Shown here: one piece after another, positions 48,001 to 59,670 of the stretch
How positions within the stretch are numbered: the stretch's first letter is position 1
How the letters are laid out: the number at the start of each line of letters is the position of its first letter
Source: Anisakis pegreffii
Lineage: Eukaryota > Nematoda > Chromadorea > Rhabditida > Anisakidae
Reading direction: 5' to 3'
Assembly (NCBI GenBank): GCA_035041965.1
Contig: JAPYMA010000913.1
Coordinates: forward strand, 62,001 to 126,000
DNA length: 64,000 nt
The notes under the pieces: generated by a model
Database searches by the model: none
What the model was told of the DNA's origin: nothing
What the model saw: only the letters and a program-made list of their open reading frames with translations
Position numbers and translations under genes: made by a program

Positions 48001-49563
48001 AGGACGACTACTAGCAGCATGTTGAAAATAGGCAAATTGACTCTTTCCGCTGGTGCGCTGTTCAGTCGCGCTATTTCAGAATTTGGGAGCAATTAAGCAT
48101 TGCGTTGGTGCACTCACCGAATATTCAGTGTTTAAATAACATTAAATAAGGCACGATCTAGGTCATTAACACTGAAACACTGAAGTGTGAATGGACAACG
48201 AGACTAGATTAAGGTAGCGAAACCGAAACCACTATTCGAGCCTGATTCAGCACAACTGAATAAGTGTGAAAGGCTCGTCGAGGAACCGGTAAGAAGGCAG
48301 CTCTTCTTGTTATGGTTTATCCTCAGTTACGTATCACTCAAAATCACACAGTTCGTAACTACGGTAGCAGTGGTCCACAGCTACCGTGCTTCATTGTCCT
48401 TTCGATGGTCTGTGAATCCTTCATTGCTCTTTCTTTCCCCCCACCCCCTCCCCTCCGGCCACAATAACTTACCATCTCACTGGAATCTAATGTCAGAAAT
48501 AATTTCCCGACCTCATCCATTACTCCCTGACACCCTTAGATTACCCAAAAATGGGTAATTTACTCGTATGGGGTCTTTGGTACACGGCATTCTGGAAACG
48601 GCCTGCCAGAAGGCATTTGCTGATCTGAGCGAGATAGGAGAGAGCCGTAAGTGAGCATCACACCTCAATAACTTCCTCCTTGATCAGTGCGTCGATTTGT
48701 GCTCGTGTTTTGATGAATGCCAAACGTCCCTTGTAACCGGCCAGGCTATCGCAATGTCGATGCAGCTTGTACCATTCTTTCAGCGATGTCGAATAGTGCT
48801 TTGAGGTGGTCGCAAAACACGAATTGCCATGGTAAACGCTTGTGGTTTGTGTTTTCAAAAATATGCACTTCTTCTCTAAGGCGGTGTCAACTGCAATACA
48901 AACAAATTCACTCAATCGGACGATAGCGCAGATGAGACGAGCTGAATGATATTTTAAAAGTTTCATTAATTCACTTATTTTCACAATAAATCCTATGGAG
49001 GTCATGGAGATGCTTTCAAATTCGGCTCTCAATCAGCGCAACTAATTAATTCAATCACACATATCACATTGTCATAAACTATCACTGATTCCGTAGTTGA
49101 GTCCCTAGTGCTCTGTATGCGCCGATTAAGCAATTCAGCAGAAGCATGAACATATTTTGCGTTTGGTGAGATAAACCGTATTAAATGATCATGAAGATTT
49201 CGATAAATTATGAATCGAAAAGCCGTTTTCACTGCCAAATGATCAAAATTAGGTTTCCTGAACCGATCCTGAACGGGGCAGTGCCTTTTCAGCAAAAGCA
49301 AATAGCAGTTTCATTCACAATTCACTGTATTCTCGTTCTTGCAGGGCCGAAAGTGTTTCACATTTTAGAAACTCGTCAGCAATACTGGGTCCCACATCAG
49401 ATAGTGTGAAAACAGGTCGATGCTAGCAAGCGACTGAACATCAGTGGCTTGGGAATGTTTTGATTCCGGAAGGTGCATATAGGATACCTGATTGAAACGG
49501 TTCACTGAACACAACAACGATAGCGAATGAGAGCGCCGTGAAAAATGTTCGAAGGAGCCACAT
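45012..49563 (-). CDS. secreted protein with two C-type lectin domains
   Basis: Eight exons: 49563-49488, 48890-48664, 47837-47709, 47321-47162, 46538-46483, 46405-46300, 45896-45738 and 45181-45012. All are in phase, for 360 residues. Exon 1 encodes a signal peptide (MWLLRTFFTALSFAIVVVFS). CTLD1: HCDSLAGYKGRLAFIKT, YFIGAKED, NWFYIDANGE, LWLNGEPNN, FND and LLCEY. The EPN motif with an ND partner suggests mannose-type calcium-dependent sugar binding. CTLD2: CPENYTLIGSTCYK, EAEAACMREGGHLPSIH, FLIGLQYVNGQWAWTDGTA, then AYWSN and PFICQIYP before the stop; it lacks an obvious EPN/QPD motif and may not bind sugar. Nematode CTLD proteins often serve in innate immunity or host contact. Introns carry an R1 copy (45250) and an N2 copy (46553), the latter 14 bp from an acceptor. 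Confidence 0.9.
45250..45544 (+). mobile_element. R1 non-autonomous retroelement, full length
   Basis: Target duplication AAAAGATCAGCT lies at 45238-45249 and 45545-45556. It ends with CCAATTCAGG and one ATCCAGGTA unit. It lies in the last intron of the lectin gene, antisense. Confidence 0.93.
46553..46782 (+). mobile_element. N2 element: short TIRs with tRNA-Ser-like core
   Basis: Begins GTCGCGACTAGC and ends CTTAGTTTCGAC, matching the element at 19883-20145 in full structure. The tRNA-like core is 46627-46718, with acceptor strands GGGCCGA and TCGGTCC and anticodon loop TTTGAGG. It lies in a lectin-gene intron. Confidence 0.8.
48400..48565 (-). repeat. dispersed repeat Q (three copies)
   Basis: Related copies at 50640-50800 and 52345-52530 (both plus). 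All share GGGTAATTT or ATTACCC blocks, then GTGTCAGGG or GTCAGAGGG, a purine-rich GGGGAGGG tract and a terminal GACGGCCTGTCA or its decayed equivalent. Ends could not be defined. Confidence 0.65.
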
Positions 49564-49744
49564 AACTGCAAACAGAACGTTTGACTGTAGTGTTCTACAA
49601 TCCATTTCGTTGATCGAACGGAAGTTTGTAGAGCTTTCAACACAATTATTCTACAAAACGTGACTTTGACCACATAACTGTGGATATTTTGATTTTTTTT
49701 TTTTGGGGGGGGGAACGAATTTTGTGAAAGCATTTTGAAAATTA

Positions 49745-49928
49745 ATCGACTACTAATTTCACGACAACTAATTAATTATTCGATTGTGTTCGGTTGACCT
49801 GCTCGCCTAGCCAGCGGCTAGGCGTAAACTGAGGCTAAACGAATGTGCACGGAAACATTGCGAGCATTGTGGCCAGTAACATTACAAATGGTTTGTTAGC
49901 CTGCTTGCCAATTCAGGTAATCCAGGTA
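49745..49928 (+). mobile_element. R1 retroelement, 5'-truncated
   Basis: Target duplication ATTTTGAAAATTA lies at 49732-49744 and 49929-49941. It starts inside the family consensus and ends ATTCAGGTAATCCAGGTA. It lies just upstream of the lectin gene. Confidence 0.93.
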
Positions 49929-51529
49929 ATTTTGAAAATTAGGAACTTCTAACAGTCAAATTATGAGAACAGAAACTGCCTTAATTCAACCAGCGAATTT
50001 CCTTTCGTCACATTATATTACAGTATAAGAAATGCAAAAAAAGGAAGCTATGCATGAGACGACTTAAAATTCAGTGCGTTGAGCAGACATCAAATTATGA
50101 AAGCTAAAACCGTGAAGCAATATCCTAGTGCACAACGATGCAGCATATCAAATCATTCTGCTTGACTGTCGTAACGTCGGTCAGCCAGCCAACCCTTTTG
50201 CACTAATCATATTCAGAGCAATAAAATTGAAACGATTAAATTGCTTGAGCGCCGATGGTGTGCATTTTAATCGTTCAAAATTCTTTAGAATGACGACTAT
50301 TCGGTGAAGATGAAATTAATGTTAACATAGAATGTGCTAATATCAAAAATCCATAATGAGCACAATATTGCGGCGATTGCGAATTTTCTTCGAAAACAAA
50401 TTTTCTCTGATTGTGAGCCGTTTCTTCCTTAAACACTCACCGATGTTCAAATGATGTCGTCTACTAATGAGTGCTTTTCAGTTTCACTTCATCTGTCGCT
50501 AAAACTGAATTTAAAGTGCCAAACGTTGATAGAAAACTGAATCAGTTGGTAAGGCCCATTTGGACTGGACTGGAAACAACTGAAAAAATCGTTTGTGGAA
50601 CGCTGAGAAGCTTCACTTTTGAGTAGAAGACGGGTCTACATAGGGGAGAATTACCCGTTTTTGGATAACTTAGAGGTGTCAGAGGGGTAACGGAGCGGAT
50701 CGAGAAGTCAGTTCTGACGTCATGACCCTGGAAATAGTAAATCATTGGGGATGAGTAATGACGGCCTGTCAAACCATCGAACAGGGAGGGGGGATTAAGA
50801 AGCGCTCGAACAGAGAGGGGACAACTGGTGTAAATCTAACTATAAAAGAATAGCCTGGAATTGTTTTAGATTCAGAATCTCTCCGGGTGCTCAGCCTATT
50901 TGCATAAATTACCAGTCAAAATTTATCCCAATGAATCAACTCCCTATCATCACCATCGCATATGATGCTGTCTGACATTCGAATGGAATCGCACTTGCTA
51001 GATCGCTGGGAATCTACAACAATACCCCAATTAAAATGGACAAAAAATGGCACGAGTGCGGCTGAAAATGATGAAAATGCTCAAAGTTTTATTCATGAAA
51101 TATCCAGAAAACGTACATGGACTTGCGATAGATTATAGCGGTTTCGTAAGGAAACTATCAAATAAACGCTATAACAGAGAAGTCATTCACATGCATGTGT
51201 ATCACGTGCGTTACATCGGCATTTTTAAACAATATTTGACTGAACACTGACTGCATTCTTTTTGAAACCGATCTCAATAATCCTCATGCAAATGGACAAG
51301 CCAGCGCCATTTTCGAGAATGGATCCGAATTGAGAATCGAATCTTCAGCAGTTGCTGATCACTTACTTGATTCATTTCATCGATATAATATGAAAGAACA
51401 AATAAGCGATGGTAACATCGCTGGAAGAATTGATCTTTTGATGGCGATTTTCAGCTAGAAAATTTGGGATTAAGGCGGCGGATATTGAACGCTGCAGCTT
51501 CGAGTTTCATTCGAGGTGCTGAAGGTTTC
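49929..51529. other. spacer with one dispersed repeat Q copy; no gene seen
   Basis: A+T-rich. Repeat Q occupies 50640-50800. The frame at 51047-51250 is short and unrecognised. Confidence 0.5.
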
Positions 51530-53461
51530 TCAGTGTTCTACTGTAAACTCTACTTGATTGTACATGCATTCCGAAACTTTCGGACTAAAACTATCCAATT
51601 TTCTGGCACCGAACGAAATTCGGCTTTCACCAGCGAATATTTTGCATTTGTCTCGAAGTTTGGCGCAACGATAAGCATTGATATTGATAATGCATCGACT
51701 CCACAGGTCTTCTGAAATAGTGCAAATAAGTTTCATCTGCATATTCTGAATTACGAATTATGAATGAATAAATGCTACAAGATTGAAGCAAGACAGCCAT
51801 TACGAATAAAATGACGCGCAACAATTAGTCTTGCACAAAACTATTTCTTAAAGAAAGCTGGTCACAAGCTCTCCAATATAAAGTACTTTCGGCAGATATT
51901 ACATATCGTGAAATAAGAGAAAATGACAAGGCATTAATGATAACAAATTGACCATCCTGCGCATGAAGTGTAGTCATCCGGAGCACAAATCTCCTTTGAA
52001 GTGTGATTTTAAACGAAATCATGCTGGATTGCAGCTATTGCAGACCATAAATAAAGCAACACTCACGAGCGAGAACGCATTTTGCAACATGTTGATACAT
52101 TTTGTATGCTTTTCGAGAGTTTTGCGGCAGTGGAGCGTTCAGTTGTTTCGTACACTCGGATTCCATTTTCAAGCAGTCAGCCTGACCATGATAGCGCTCA
52201 CACATGCCGAAGAGACCATCTGAAAAGAATCGCTCGCATTCATATGAGAAGGAAATGTTTCCAAATCTTGTAACATGTGGTGACTGTCTGCTTGGTATCG
52301 ATCACCTTGCCCTCCTAATCAAACATCTAATCCAACGGTATCACAGGAGAGGGAAATTACCCATTTTAGAGTAATTTGAGGATGTCAGGGATGATGGAGG
52401 GGTTGGGAAATTAGTTTTCACGTTATGTGTGGGAATAGTAAATTATTGTAGCGGTTGAGGGGGCGGAGGAGGGGAGGGGAGGATAATGACGGCCTGTCAG
52501 TCCAACGAAGAGGGTAGTGAATCACCGGGACGTGAGGACACTGTCCTAATGCAACATTGAAGTAGATAAACCTAAGTTTATGAATGACTGAGCTGGATTT
52601 TAGGCAGTTGCTGATCGGCGAACACGAATATTCTGGCGACTTGTTCAAAGTTCAAAACGATTGCCAGGCTAATGTCAAAGGATGGAAGGACGGTGAAACT
52701 CCATCAGGCCAGTGCCTCTTAAACTCTGCGCCGTAATTACCATGCGGTCGGATGGTTAGCTTATAGGATTCAAAGAAAACTTATGGCAAAATTGAAACTT
52801 GCTTGCTCAGCGCATTAGATTCGTTGACTTTGCAACGGAGTTCTCTAGTGGTTCGCCTTAAACGTGTAGAACTGGACTCATTTATAGATTTACCAAGCAA
52901 ACGGGCTCATGGATAACCTATTCATCCAGAAATGCTGGCTACGATGTGCCTCGTAGCAAGCAAATGGAGTGAAAAAAGAAATTGCCACGAAACCTCGTTT
53001 GATGCACTCCGAAACGGACGGTTCGTATTTTCGATCGGCTCGATTCGGTTGTTTTGGTGCCTCTATCGCAAACGCTTTGAGACATTCGTCTTCGATCACA
53101 TCACAAAACTCCTCATCATGCCTCTCAACGCATTGTCCCCATACGTTACCTAAATATGCGATCCTGACAACGATAAATGAGGCAGTTGATCAATCAGTGT
53201 TTCCATCGTTTCAGCTAGGTATCAGGACTTCAAGCGTTTTTCAAATCTTATCCATAACTTATTCAAGTTCTTGTAGCAAAACTGAAACGACTAATTCGTT
53301 TCAAGAAAGTCCAGCAAACTGATGACAACAGGAGATTGGCGAAAGCAAATTACAATGATGAGTGGCGAACCTGGATAGTCAGAATCCAATATATCATAGT
53401 CTAACGATGAGATAACGTTGTGTAGAAACACAATTAGCAATAATACAAAGTATGGTTGCAT
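51530..53461 (-). CDS. secreted protein with three C-x8-C-x6-C-xn-C domains
   Basis: Proposed four-exon gene: 53461-53371 (signal peptide MQPYFVLLLIVFLHNVISS), 53149-52994, 52219-52067 and 51711-51530 (stop). Phases agree, giving 193 residues. Each of exons 2-4 encodes one domain with the same cysteine spacing: C-x8-C-x6-C-x25-C (ends ECIKR), C-x8-C-x6-C-x24-C (ends KCVLA) and C-x8-C-x6-C-x25-C (ends ECMYNQ, then VEFTVEH). The internal domain exons are flanked by phase-1 introns, so domains can be added or lost without frame change. I do not recognise the family; nematode DUF19-type domains would be one comparison. The alternative is that exon 4 belongs to a separate gene with a weak start at 51800. 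Three-exon relatives lie at 57-64 kb. Confidence 0.65.
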
Positions 53462-54544
53462 TATTGTTGTTTTATCTACAATGAAGGTGATCAGTGATTT
53501 TTGGATATTGCATCGAATGACACAGCTTGATGAAATATGTGATCCGATTGGGGTGACGTTAACAGCAAAAATACGCAACGAGTTGAAATTGCAATGAAAA
53601 AATCGCATGAGATGGGAAAATATGACCAATAAAAAGTGCTGAGAATCACTGGTAGTTTCTATTGAAGAGTATGCAAGCTTCCCTTGAGCTGTGTTCAGTT
53701 CTGAACACGGCTGACACTCTGAGGACAATGTTCCTCGGTCAAAAATGCTGTGCAAATGGACAAATATACGTCCTAGAACAATGTTGTGGTATAACTGATG
53801 ATTGCGTGCAATGAACTGAACCCGTAAACAGTTCATCGTCAAAAATCTTACAATTAGCATTTTCATTTCATATGACTGCTAGATCGGATGCTGAACACAC
53901 ATACGATTAATATAACAGGAATTCGGCCACTAGTCTGACAATGTATTGCAGATTGATATGATAGAATTGAAATTTTATGATGACAATCTGCCGAACAATA
54001 CAGGTTAGAGGTGATATATGTGGAGATAGTTGCTTGTAATCGCATATCAGATGCCGTTCGTATCGTCTGATGATGACAGCAGTGCTGATCAAATTGATTG
54101 CTGTGATGATGAGAGCAGGTGTTCGGTTTTTAACAACGCAGTGACTGCAAATCCCTTTGTCCTTTGCATTGATTCGCGAAAATTTTGGTTTCGAGTTGGT
54201 GATTGCAGATGAAATTTTTCTGTATGCGATACTTCATGATAATGAAGCGGTCTGTGAGCAATTTTGTCTGACAGCTGAATTTTTTATTTATTTCCACTGA
54301 ACAGTTGGAAGCGACTCTCAATGTTAGACAATGTTTTATTTTTGTTTGCAATTATGTTAGTGTCTCATTTTATTGATATGTCAGTATATCAGTCGTTGAA
54401 TGGGGTCAAAATCTGATTATGATAAAAGATTATGGTGTCGCGGCGAGCGCGATAAGCCTAAGCCGGCAATAAATGATGTGAATGAGTTGAGAGCAGCCAG
54501 CATGTATTTTAATTGAATTTGAAATGAGCGTCGTGCGATGGATC

Positions 54545-54625
54545 AGTGCTGTGCTGAGGTCACGTTTGGATTTAAGGATCCGATCAGTTCAGAGGGCCTG
54601 TGTTCGATCCCACACGCTCCAAAAT
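54545..54625 (+). mobile_element. diverged tRNA-Ser-like (N2-type) relict
   Basis: AAGGATCCGATC, GTTCAGAGGGC and GTTCGATCC correspond in order to the N2 tRNA-like core; the element ends are gone. Confidence 0.6.
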
Positions 54626-54947
54626 ATTTGTGGTGTTCCGTTGTCGTTGTTCAAGATATTTGTGAAACTGGATGGAAAGTGAAGAGTGCCTAATTGAGAC
54701 AATCCAATTGTTGTCGAGTTGAAATTGGCGCATAAAAATTGCTGTAACAAGAGAGCCCATAAAAATGTATCGCGAATCACGGCACCACTTTAATCCTCAA
54801 CCAGAATTGCGCTTTCAGCCAAGTTAGATAGCCGTTTCTTGGAGTTGGAATCTTTCTTAGCCACAAAAATGTGTGATCATTAATCACATAGTTTTGTCTG
54901 ATGTGTTCCGTGACCGGTCAATCTACGTAGAGCCATCTAGCCAAACG

Positions 54948-55332
54948 ACCGTTTGCCTAAAGACACGTTGCCCAACGGACAGTTTGCTTAACTTAAGGTT
55001 TTTAATGGATATTGCGCTTAACTGTCCGTTAGGCAAATTGTCCGTTAGGCAAACTGTCCGTTAGGCAATGCGTCTTCAGGCAAGCTGTTCCTTAGGCAAA
55101 CTGTCCGTTAGGCAATGTATCTTCAGGCAAACTGTCCGTTAGGCAATGCGTCTTCAGGCAAGCTGTTCCTTAGGCAAACTGTCCGTTAGGCAATGTATCT
55201 TCAGGCAAACTGTCCGTTAGGCAATGCGTCTTCAGGCAAGCTGTTCCTTAGGCAAACTGTCCTTTAGGCAAACTGTCCGTTAGGCAATGTGTCTTTAGGC
55301 AGACTGTCGTTAGGCTAAATGTCTTTAGGCTG
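54948..55332 (+). repeat. TTAGGC-bearing minisatellite
   Basis: Degenerate 16-17-bp units of the form CTGTCCGTTAGGCAAA, alternating with CTTCAGGCAAGCTGTTCC variants in a higher-order pattern. TTAGGC recurs many times. The first ~45 bp (TTTGCCTAAAGACACG, GGACAGTTTGC) are in inverted orientation to the rest, giving a hairpin-capable left edge. Confidence 0.9.
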
Positions 55333-57192
55333 ATTAAACGGGTACCGATGTGTTCAATCAATTCACTTATAGTTAATATCAAAACAACATTCAACCGTTC
55401 GTGACTTAAAGCGATCATCTGTTCGGCATTCGATCGCACTGATCAGCAGTCGTATTACATCGATCGACTCGTGTTCCAAGCCTTCCTAAACATTCTCGTT
55501 TCCCATCAGATCTGTCTGCAAATTTGATCACTCGTACACAGTATCCGTTCACTCACTCATCAACAGTGATGAAGAACTGTGTGAACGTGTATATCGATAT
55601 CGCATCCAAACTGCACATTCGAGTACGTGGTACTTTGGGATGGAAATTGTTTATGTTTGGTTTCGGATTTCAAATTTGGCGTTCAAAAACAACTCTGGCT
55701 CGTCTACCTACAATGAATGAAGCAAACTCTCATCGGTTCTATTCTAAATAAGCACCCACAAATGCATTTCATGCGTTCGTTTTCGACTGTAGCCCGTTGA
55801 AAGTTACGATTTTAAAAATTGCGCCTAGCGAACCCCTTCGCATCACCGTAAAGGTCGCTGATGATTTTATGGACATAAAATCATCAATGATATAAAATTA
55901 CATTGGACAGATGGACATAAAACTATCAAGACACTTTGTCACAACCCTGTGGCTATTGTCCTCCCCGATACGGATGATAGTTTTGCTCATAAAACGTTAA
56001 AAAGATAAAACTAACAAACTGTCATGTTTGTAAGGCTTTATTAAAATAAGAAACCAATGAACAGTGCGCGTAGAGCAGATATCGACATCATCAGCCGGAA
56101 ATCAACATCAGGAACAGGTAATCTACAGCCAGAACACAAAATGAACCCCATCAGCAATAGAAAGTCCGCATCAAATCAATATCATCAGCACAAAATTATC
56201 AAAATAAACAAAACAAAACAAGCAAATGAATCGAAAGGCTGAATTAAAAATGTTCCTGCTATTTAAAAATGATATCACAAATAATTTGATGCTCATTTAT
56301 TCGCCTTATGTGTGCGGTCAGTAGCGTATAATTGAGCAATATGGAATTCAAGCATTACTTGAGACGTTCGATAAATGCCATCAATGCTGATCAAGTACAG
56401 TTTCATTACGTGCTGGTTGGCCAATCACTGATCAACACCTGAATGCTGATCTCCGGATGTCTATTCGAATAAGGTGATTCTCATTCGAAACACTCTTGGT
56501 AGCTACATCCGTGGTGAATCTCACTTCTGCTGCTCTTTGCCGTTGACTAGATGATGGTGTTGGAGTTTTTTTGTCAGCATCAGTGAGTAGAATGTACTGC
56601 GCAATGGTCGAACTGTTCGTGGTGCAGATGATAATCGTGCAACAGATCATCGATCATCTGCACTGCTTTTGCCTTTGATTTCTCACAAAAATTCAATCAA
56701 CAAGAGGAGAACGTGTATTCACGCACCAAACCATAAACCAGGTGTAACATTAGGAAACGTAATTGAAAATGTTGGAAGGATATTAATTCACACAGGCGAT
56801 ACAGACCAGGACTCGTCGGGTGGAAACTTTGTGGTTGGAGAAGGGCGCCAAGGTTGATCGGGAAGGGAATCCAGCAAGATACTCCGGGAACGAAATTCTC
56901 CGTCCTATAAGATTATAACGTTTTTGGGAGGAAAATAATTGAAAATCTTGAAATCACATTAAAATACTTCGCATAGTGCAACGGATGAGTGAAAGATGTA
57001 TCCGATGATTATGGAGACAAACGTGATCAGAGAAGCCAAATTGAACAATCCAAAATAAAGAGAGAGTATCACTGGAAACATTTCGTGAATGTTCGATCGT
57101 TTATTCGTATGTGATCGAATAGCACTTAAGGGAACGCTGACACGCTGATTTCGAGGACAACCGTCTTTAAGCGCAATCAACAGCGGATCGAT

Positions 57193-57762
57193 TTATTCGG
57201 CAAATTTTCTCATCCCTGAAAAACGGATTCGATAATTAGAGACGTTGCGAGACGAGATCAATGAACTGAAAACTTTTACTGATTCTGTCGTAACTGAGAT
57301 ATGTGTTCCCAAATTTGTTGAATTTTTGCACAGAATGTAACTGAAGAAAAAAACTCAGAAGAATGTTTTCTCAGCTAAAGTGTAACAGCGATCAAGTGAA
57401 GCGGTTTTCTTGATTCCCGTTCACATCGCGCAATTTGCTCTCAAACCCAGAACTATTCAGAAAATTGAGATGAAAGTACTACGTACCTCGCTTAATGCAT
57501 CGTGCCTTTCCTAGTGAATCATTTTTTCCCCTAAAACGCCAGTCGCATCTGGATACTATTTCGGCGCACTTCTGCATTCCAAATCTGGTCACACAACCGA
57601 TAACAGTTCCACCCAGAATCGCATCTTCAATTGTCAGCAAAATTCTCAATTTTCGTCAACTTCTAAGAAATCCAAAGAGAAAAACGCTCACTCACTTGGG
57701 GAACGTCGATCAGCGTTGAGCGAATGCGCGAGCAGAAGCAAAATGAGCACTTGTAGAAACAT
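57193..57762 (-). CDS. small secreted C-x8-C-x6-C family protein (copy D)
   Basis: Exons 57762-57696, 57624-57487 and 57215-57193 are in phase, for 75 residues. Exon 1 is a signal peptide (MFLQVLILLLLAHSLNA). Exon 2 carries C-VTRFGMQK-C-AEIVSR-C, 15 residues, then C-IKR. Exon 3 adds only GMRKFAE before the stop. Gene structure, intron phases and cysteine spacing match copies A-C on the other strand. It is transcribed away from copy A from a shared upstream region (TATA boxes at 58156 and 58465). Its sequence is the most diverged of the set. Function unknown; small secreted Cys-rich proteins in nematodes may be effectors or antimicrobial, which is inference only. Confidence 0.75.
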
Positions 57763-58155
57763 CCTAAAAGCATACGCTAGGTTACAATAGAATCTCAATG
57801 CTCTTGTGCGCTAATGTGTGGATATCGTTGCTCATCATGTCACTGTCAAATCTGAGGTTAGACGGATATTGTCGCATAATTCAGTGTTCGGTTTGATGCC
57901 AGCCGAGAGGTGAATGATGCGAATCGGTGCGTCAGAGACCGAGCAAACCATTCCGAATATCGCTTTCAGTACCGCAAGCGATCCAGTTCGAGCAAAACCG
58001 CCTGATTCAGATCGTGCAAAATCTGGATCGAATCGATCACATATTCGAACATCCCATTGTCGAAGAAACGCAGACACACCTCAGAAAACACTTCCACCGG
58101 AGCGGCCAATTCCAATGCTCCAGCGACGAATGGTTCCTTGTTGAAAACATTGCTC

Positions 58156-58162
58156 TTATATA
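58156..58162 (-). promoter_or_regulatory. TATA box, copy D
   Basis: TATATAA in the context GAGGCTATATAAG, conserved upstream of four family members and about 400 bp before the copy D ATG. Confidence 0.65.
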
Positions 58163-58274
58163 GCCTCATGAGAAACAAAATTATGCAACAACTCAGCAAT
58201 CGTAGTAATTACTCAAAACATACTATTATTCTATGTACTGAAATGGAAATTCTAATAGTAAGTATTGAAATTAT

Positions 58275-58316
58275 TTATTGTTACTTGGACGTCGAATGGT
58301 TGTTCTGTCATCGCCG
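58275..58316 (+). mobile_element. R1 5' fragment at a rearrangement boundary
   Basis: Matches only the first ~45 bp of R1 (ATTGTTACTTGGACGTCGAA), then breaks off directly at the start of the block shared with copy C (GCATTA.AGAAACAGT). It lies between divergent copies D and A. Confidence 0.75.
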
Positions 58317-58329
58317 CGGCATTAAAGAA

Positions 58330-59470
58330 ACAGTATAAATTGCGGGGAATACCAATGCAATGCAGTGGTTCAATTTGCATGATTAATTTTGCATAAGTCA
58401 TTTGCAAGTTATGAATTATTACTCCGATCGCTGAGTTGTCGCATAATTTCGCTTCGGATGAGGCTATATAAGACCAGTTTTTAGGTCAAAAAAGCATTTG
58501 TTGGAGGAACGCTGGGATCGGCAGCCCCAGTGCAGGTGCTTGGGGAGGTGTGTTAGGTTTCTTCGAAAAGATAGACTGTTCGGGTCTTCCTAGCCCAGAT
58601 TTCACCTGAGTCAGTGGTTCAATTCTAACTTGACGATTTGCGATAGCCATTTTTAAGGCCTAAGCTCGTTTGTCCATATCATGAAGCATTTATTCGTCTT
58701 TGACGGATAGGTGTCGGCTGTGGAACGAACAGAATCGACCAAATCGCTAATTTCTGCATTTGCGATCAGCTCTTGCATGTTGCGCTTCTACTCTTCGCCA
58801 CTTCTACTCTGAATGCAGACAAATTACCCATTAAAAGCGATGCTGGGAATGGTTTGCTGAGTCTTTGACCATCTGATTCGCAGTCTTTCACATCTTAACA
58901 CGCAGCAAACTGGAAACTGAATAAAACACGATAAGTCACGTACAAGTTAAGATCTGATAGTGACAGGATGAGCAACGATGTCCTCGCATAAATGTATAAG
59001 TGTACAGAGATTCTATCGAAACGTTGAACATCATGCTTTCAGGATGCTTCGACAACTGCTCATTTTTCTTCTGGTCGCAAATTCCATCGATGCTGATAAA
59101 TATTCCCAAGGTGAGTGAGCGTTTTTGTCTTAATTTCACTTCTTTGAAGGTGACAGAAATTGAAAAATTTGCTGACAGCTGGAGAAGTGTTCATACGCAA
59201 AGTTATGTCGAAATGTCGCGAGGATTTCACTTCTGGCCAGTGCGACAAGTTGTATTCAAAATGCAAGGATCTTTACAAGTGGAACCTAAGAATAGGCTTT
59301 TGTATAGAAAAAGGTAAGTCCTTTTTAGATTTGCGATCACTTCACAAACATTTCTCAGTTAGAAGGCAAATAACCCGCGGCGAAATGGACTCAAGATGAC
59401 CGCTTCACTTCATCGCCGTTATGTTCTAGCAGGGAAAGTTCATTCTGCGCTTCTTATCAGCTCCATCTTG
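58330..59470 (+). repeat. segmental duplication, copy A (partner 62894-64000)
   Basis: Colinear with 62894-64000 at a constant offset of 4564 bp. TATA box, signal exon and both exon 2 boundaries all keep that offset, so there is no net indel over more than 800 bp. Non-coding parts differ at only a few percent by eye. Confidence 0.95.
58465..58471 (+). promoter_or_regulatory. TATA box, copy A
   Basis: TATATAA inside a conserved block (TCGCTTCGGATGAGGCTATA). The ATG is 579 bp downstream, so the leader is long or contains an intron. Confidence 0.7.
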
Positions 59471-59670
59471 TGAAAAAATTCAAGAAGTATCAATACCCTT
59501 TGCATCATCACAGCTATGAGATACCGTCAGTGAAAATCATCAGCTCGCCGGTCACGTCTCGCAACATCTCTGATTATCGTTTTCTTTTTTCAGGGCGTCT
59601 CAGGATGTGGTGCGTAATAAGCCCAATTAATGAGATCTCCAAACTGCTATGTAAAAGAGATTGGTTCTAG
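59044..59670 (+). CDS. small secreted C-x8-C-x6-C family protein (copy A)
   Basis: Exon 1 59044-59110 (signal peptide MLRQLLIFLLVANSIDA), exon 2 59179-59313, exon 3 59594-59670; in phase, 92 residues. Exon 2 has C-REDFTSGQ-C-DKLYSK-C, 12 residues, C-IEK. The homologous acceptor in copy C would start exon 2 at 59185 instead; both keep frame. Exon 3 is uncertain: the first acceptor gives a 25-codon tail with two more cysteines, while a second CAG ten bases on gives a four-residue tail, closer to the short tails of copies B and D. Confidence 0.75.

Larger units (their letters stand above)
53462..57192. other. spacer; no supported gene
   Basis: Contains a weak tRNA-like relict (next entry) and the TTAGGC minisatellite. 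A minus frame starting at 54780 begins with a hydrophobic leader (MIRDTFLWALLLQQFL) but has no clear donor or partner exon. The frame at 55524-55751 is unrecognised. Confidence 0.5.

Noticed and set aside
51755..51800. A separate signal-peptide exon (MAVLLQSCSIYS) for the last domain of the three-domain gene
   Set aside because: The leader is weak and would need a 43-bp intron; joining to the 52219-52067 exon gives a simpler in-phase gene. Kept as an alternative.
54130..54351. Minus frame with C-LTLRVASN-C spacing, a candidate extra family member
   Set aside because: The second spacing is 9 rather than 6, there is no acceptor in phase and no signal exon.
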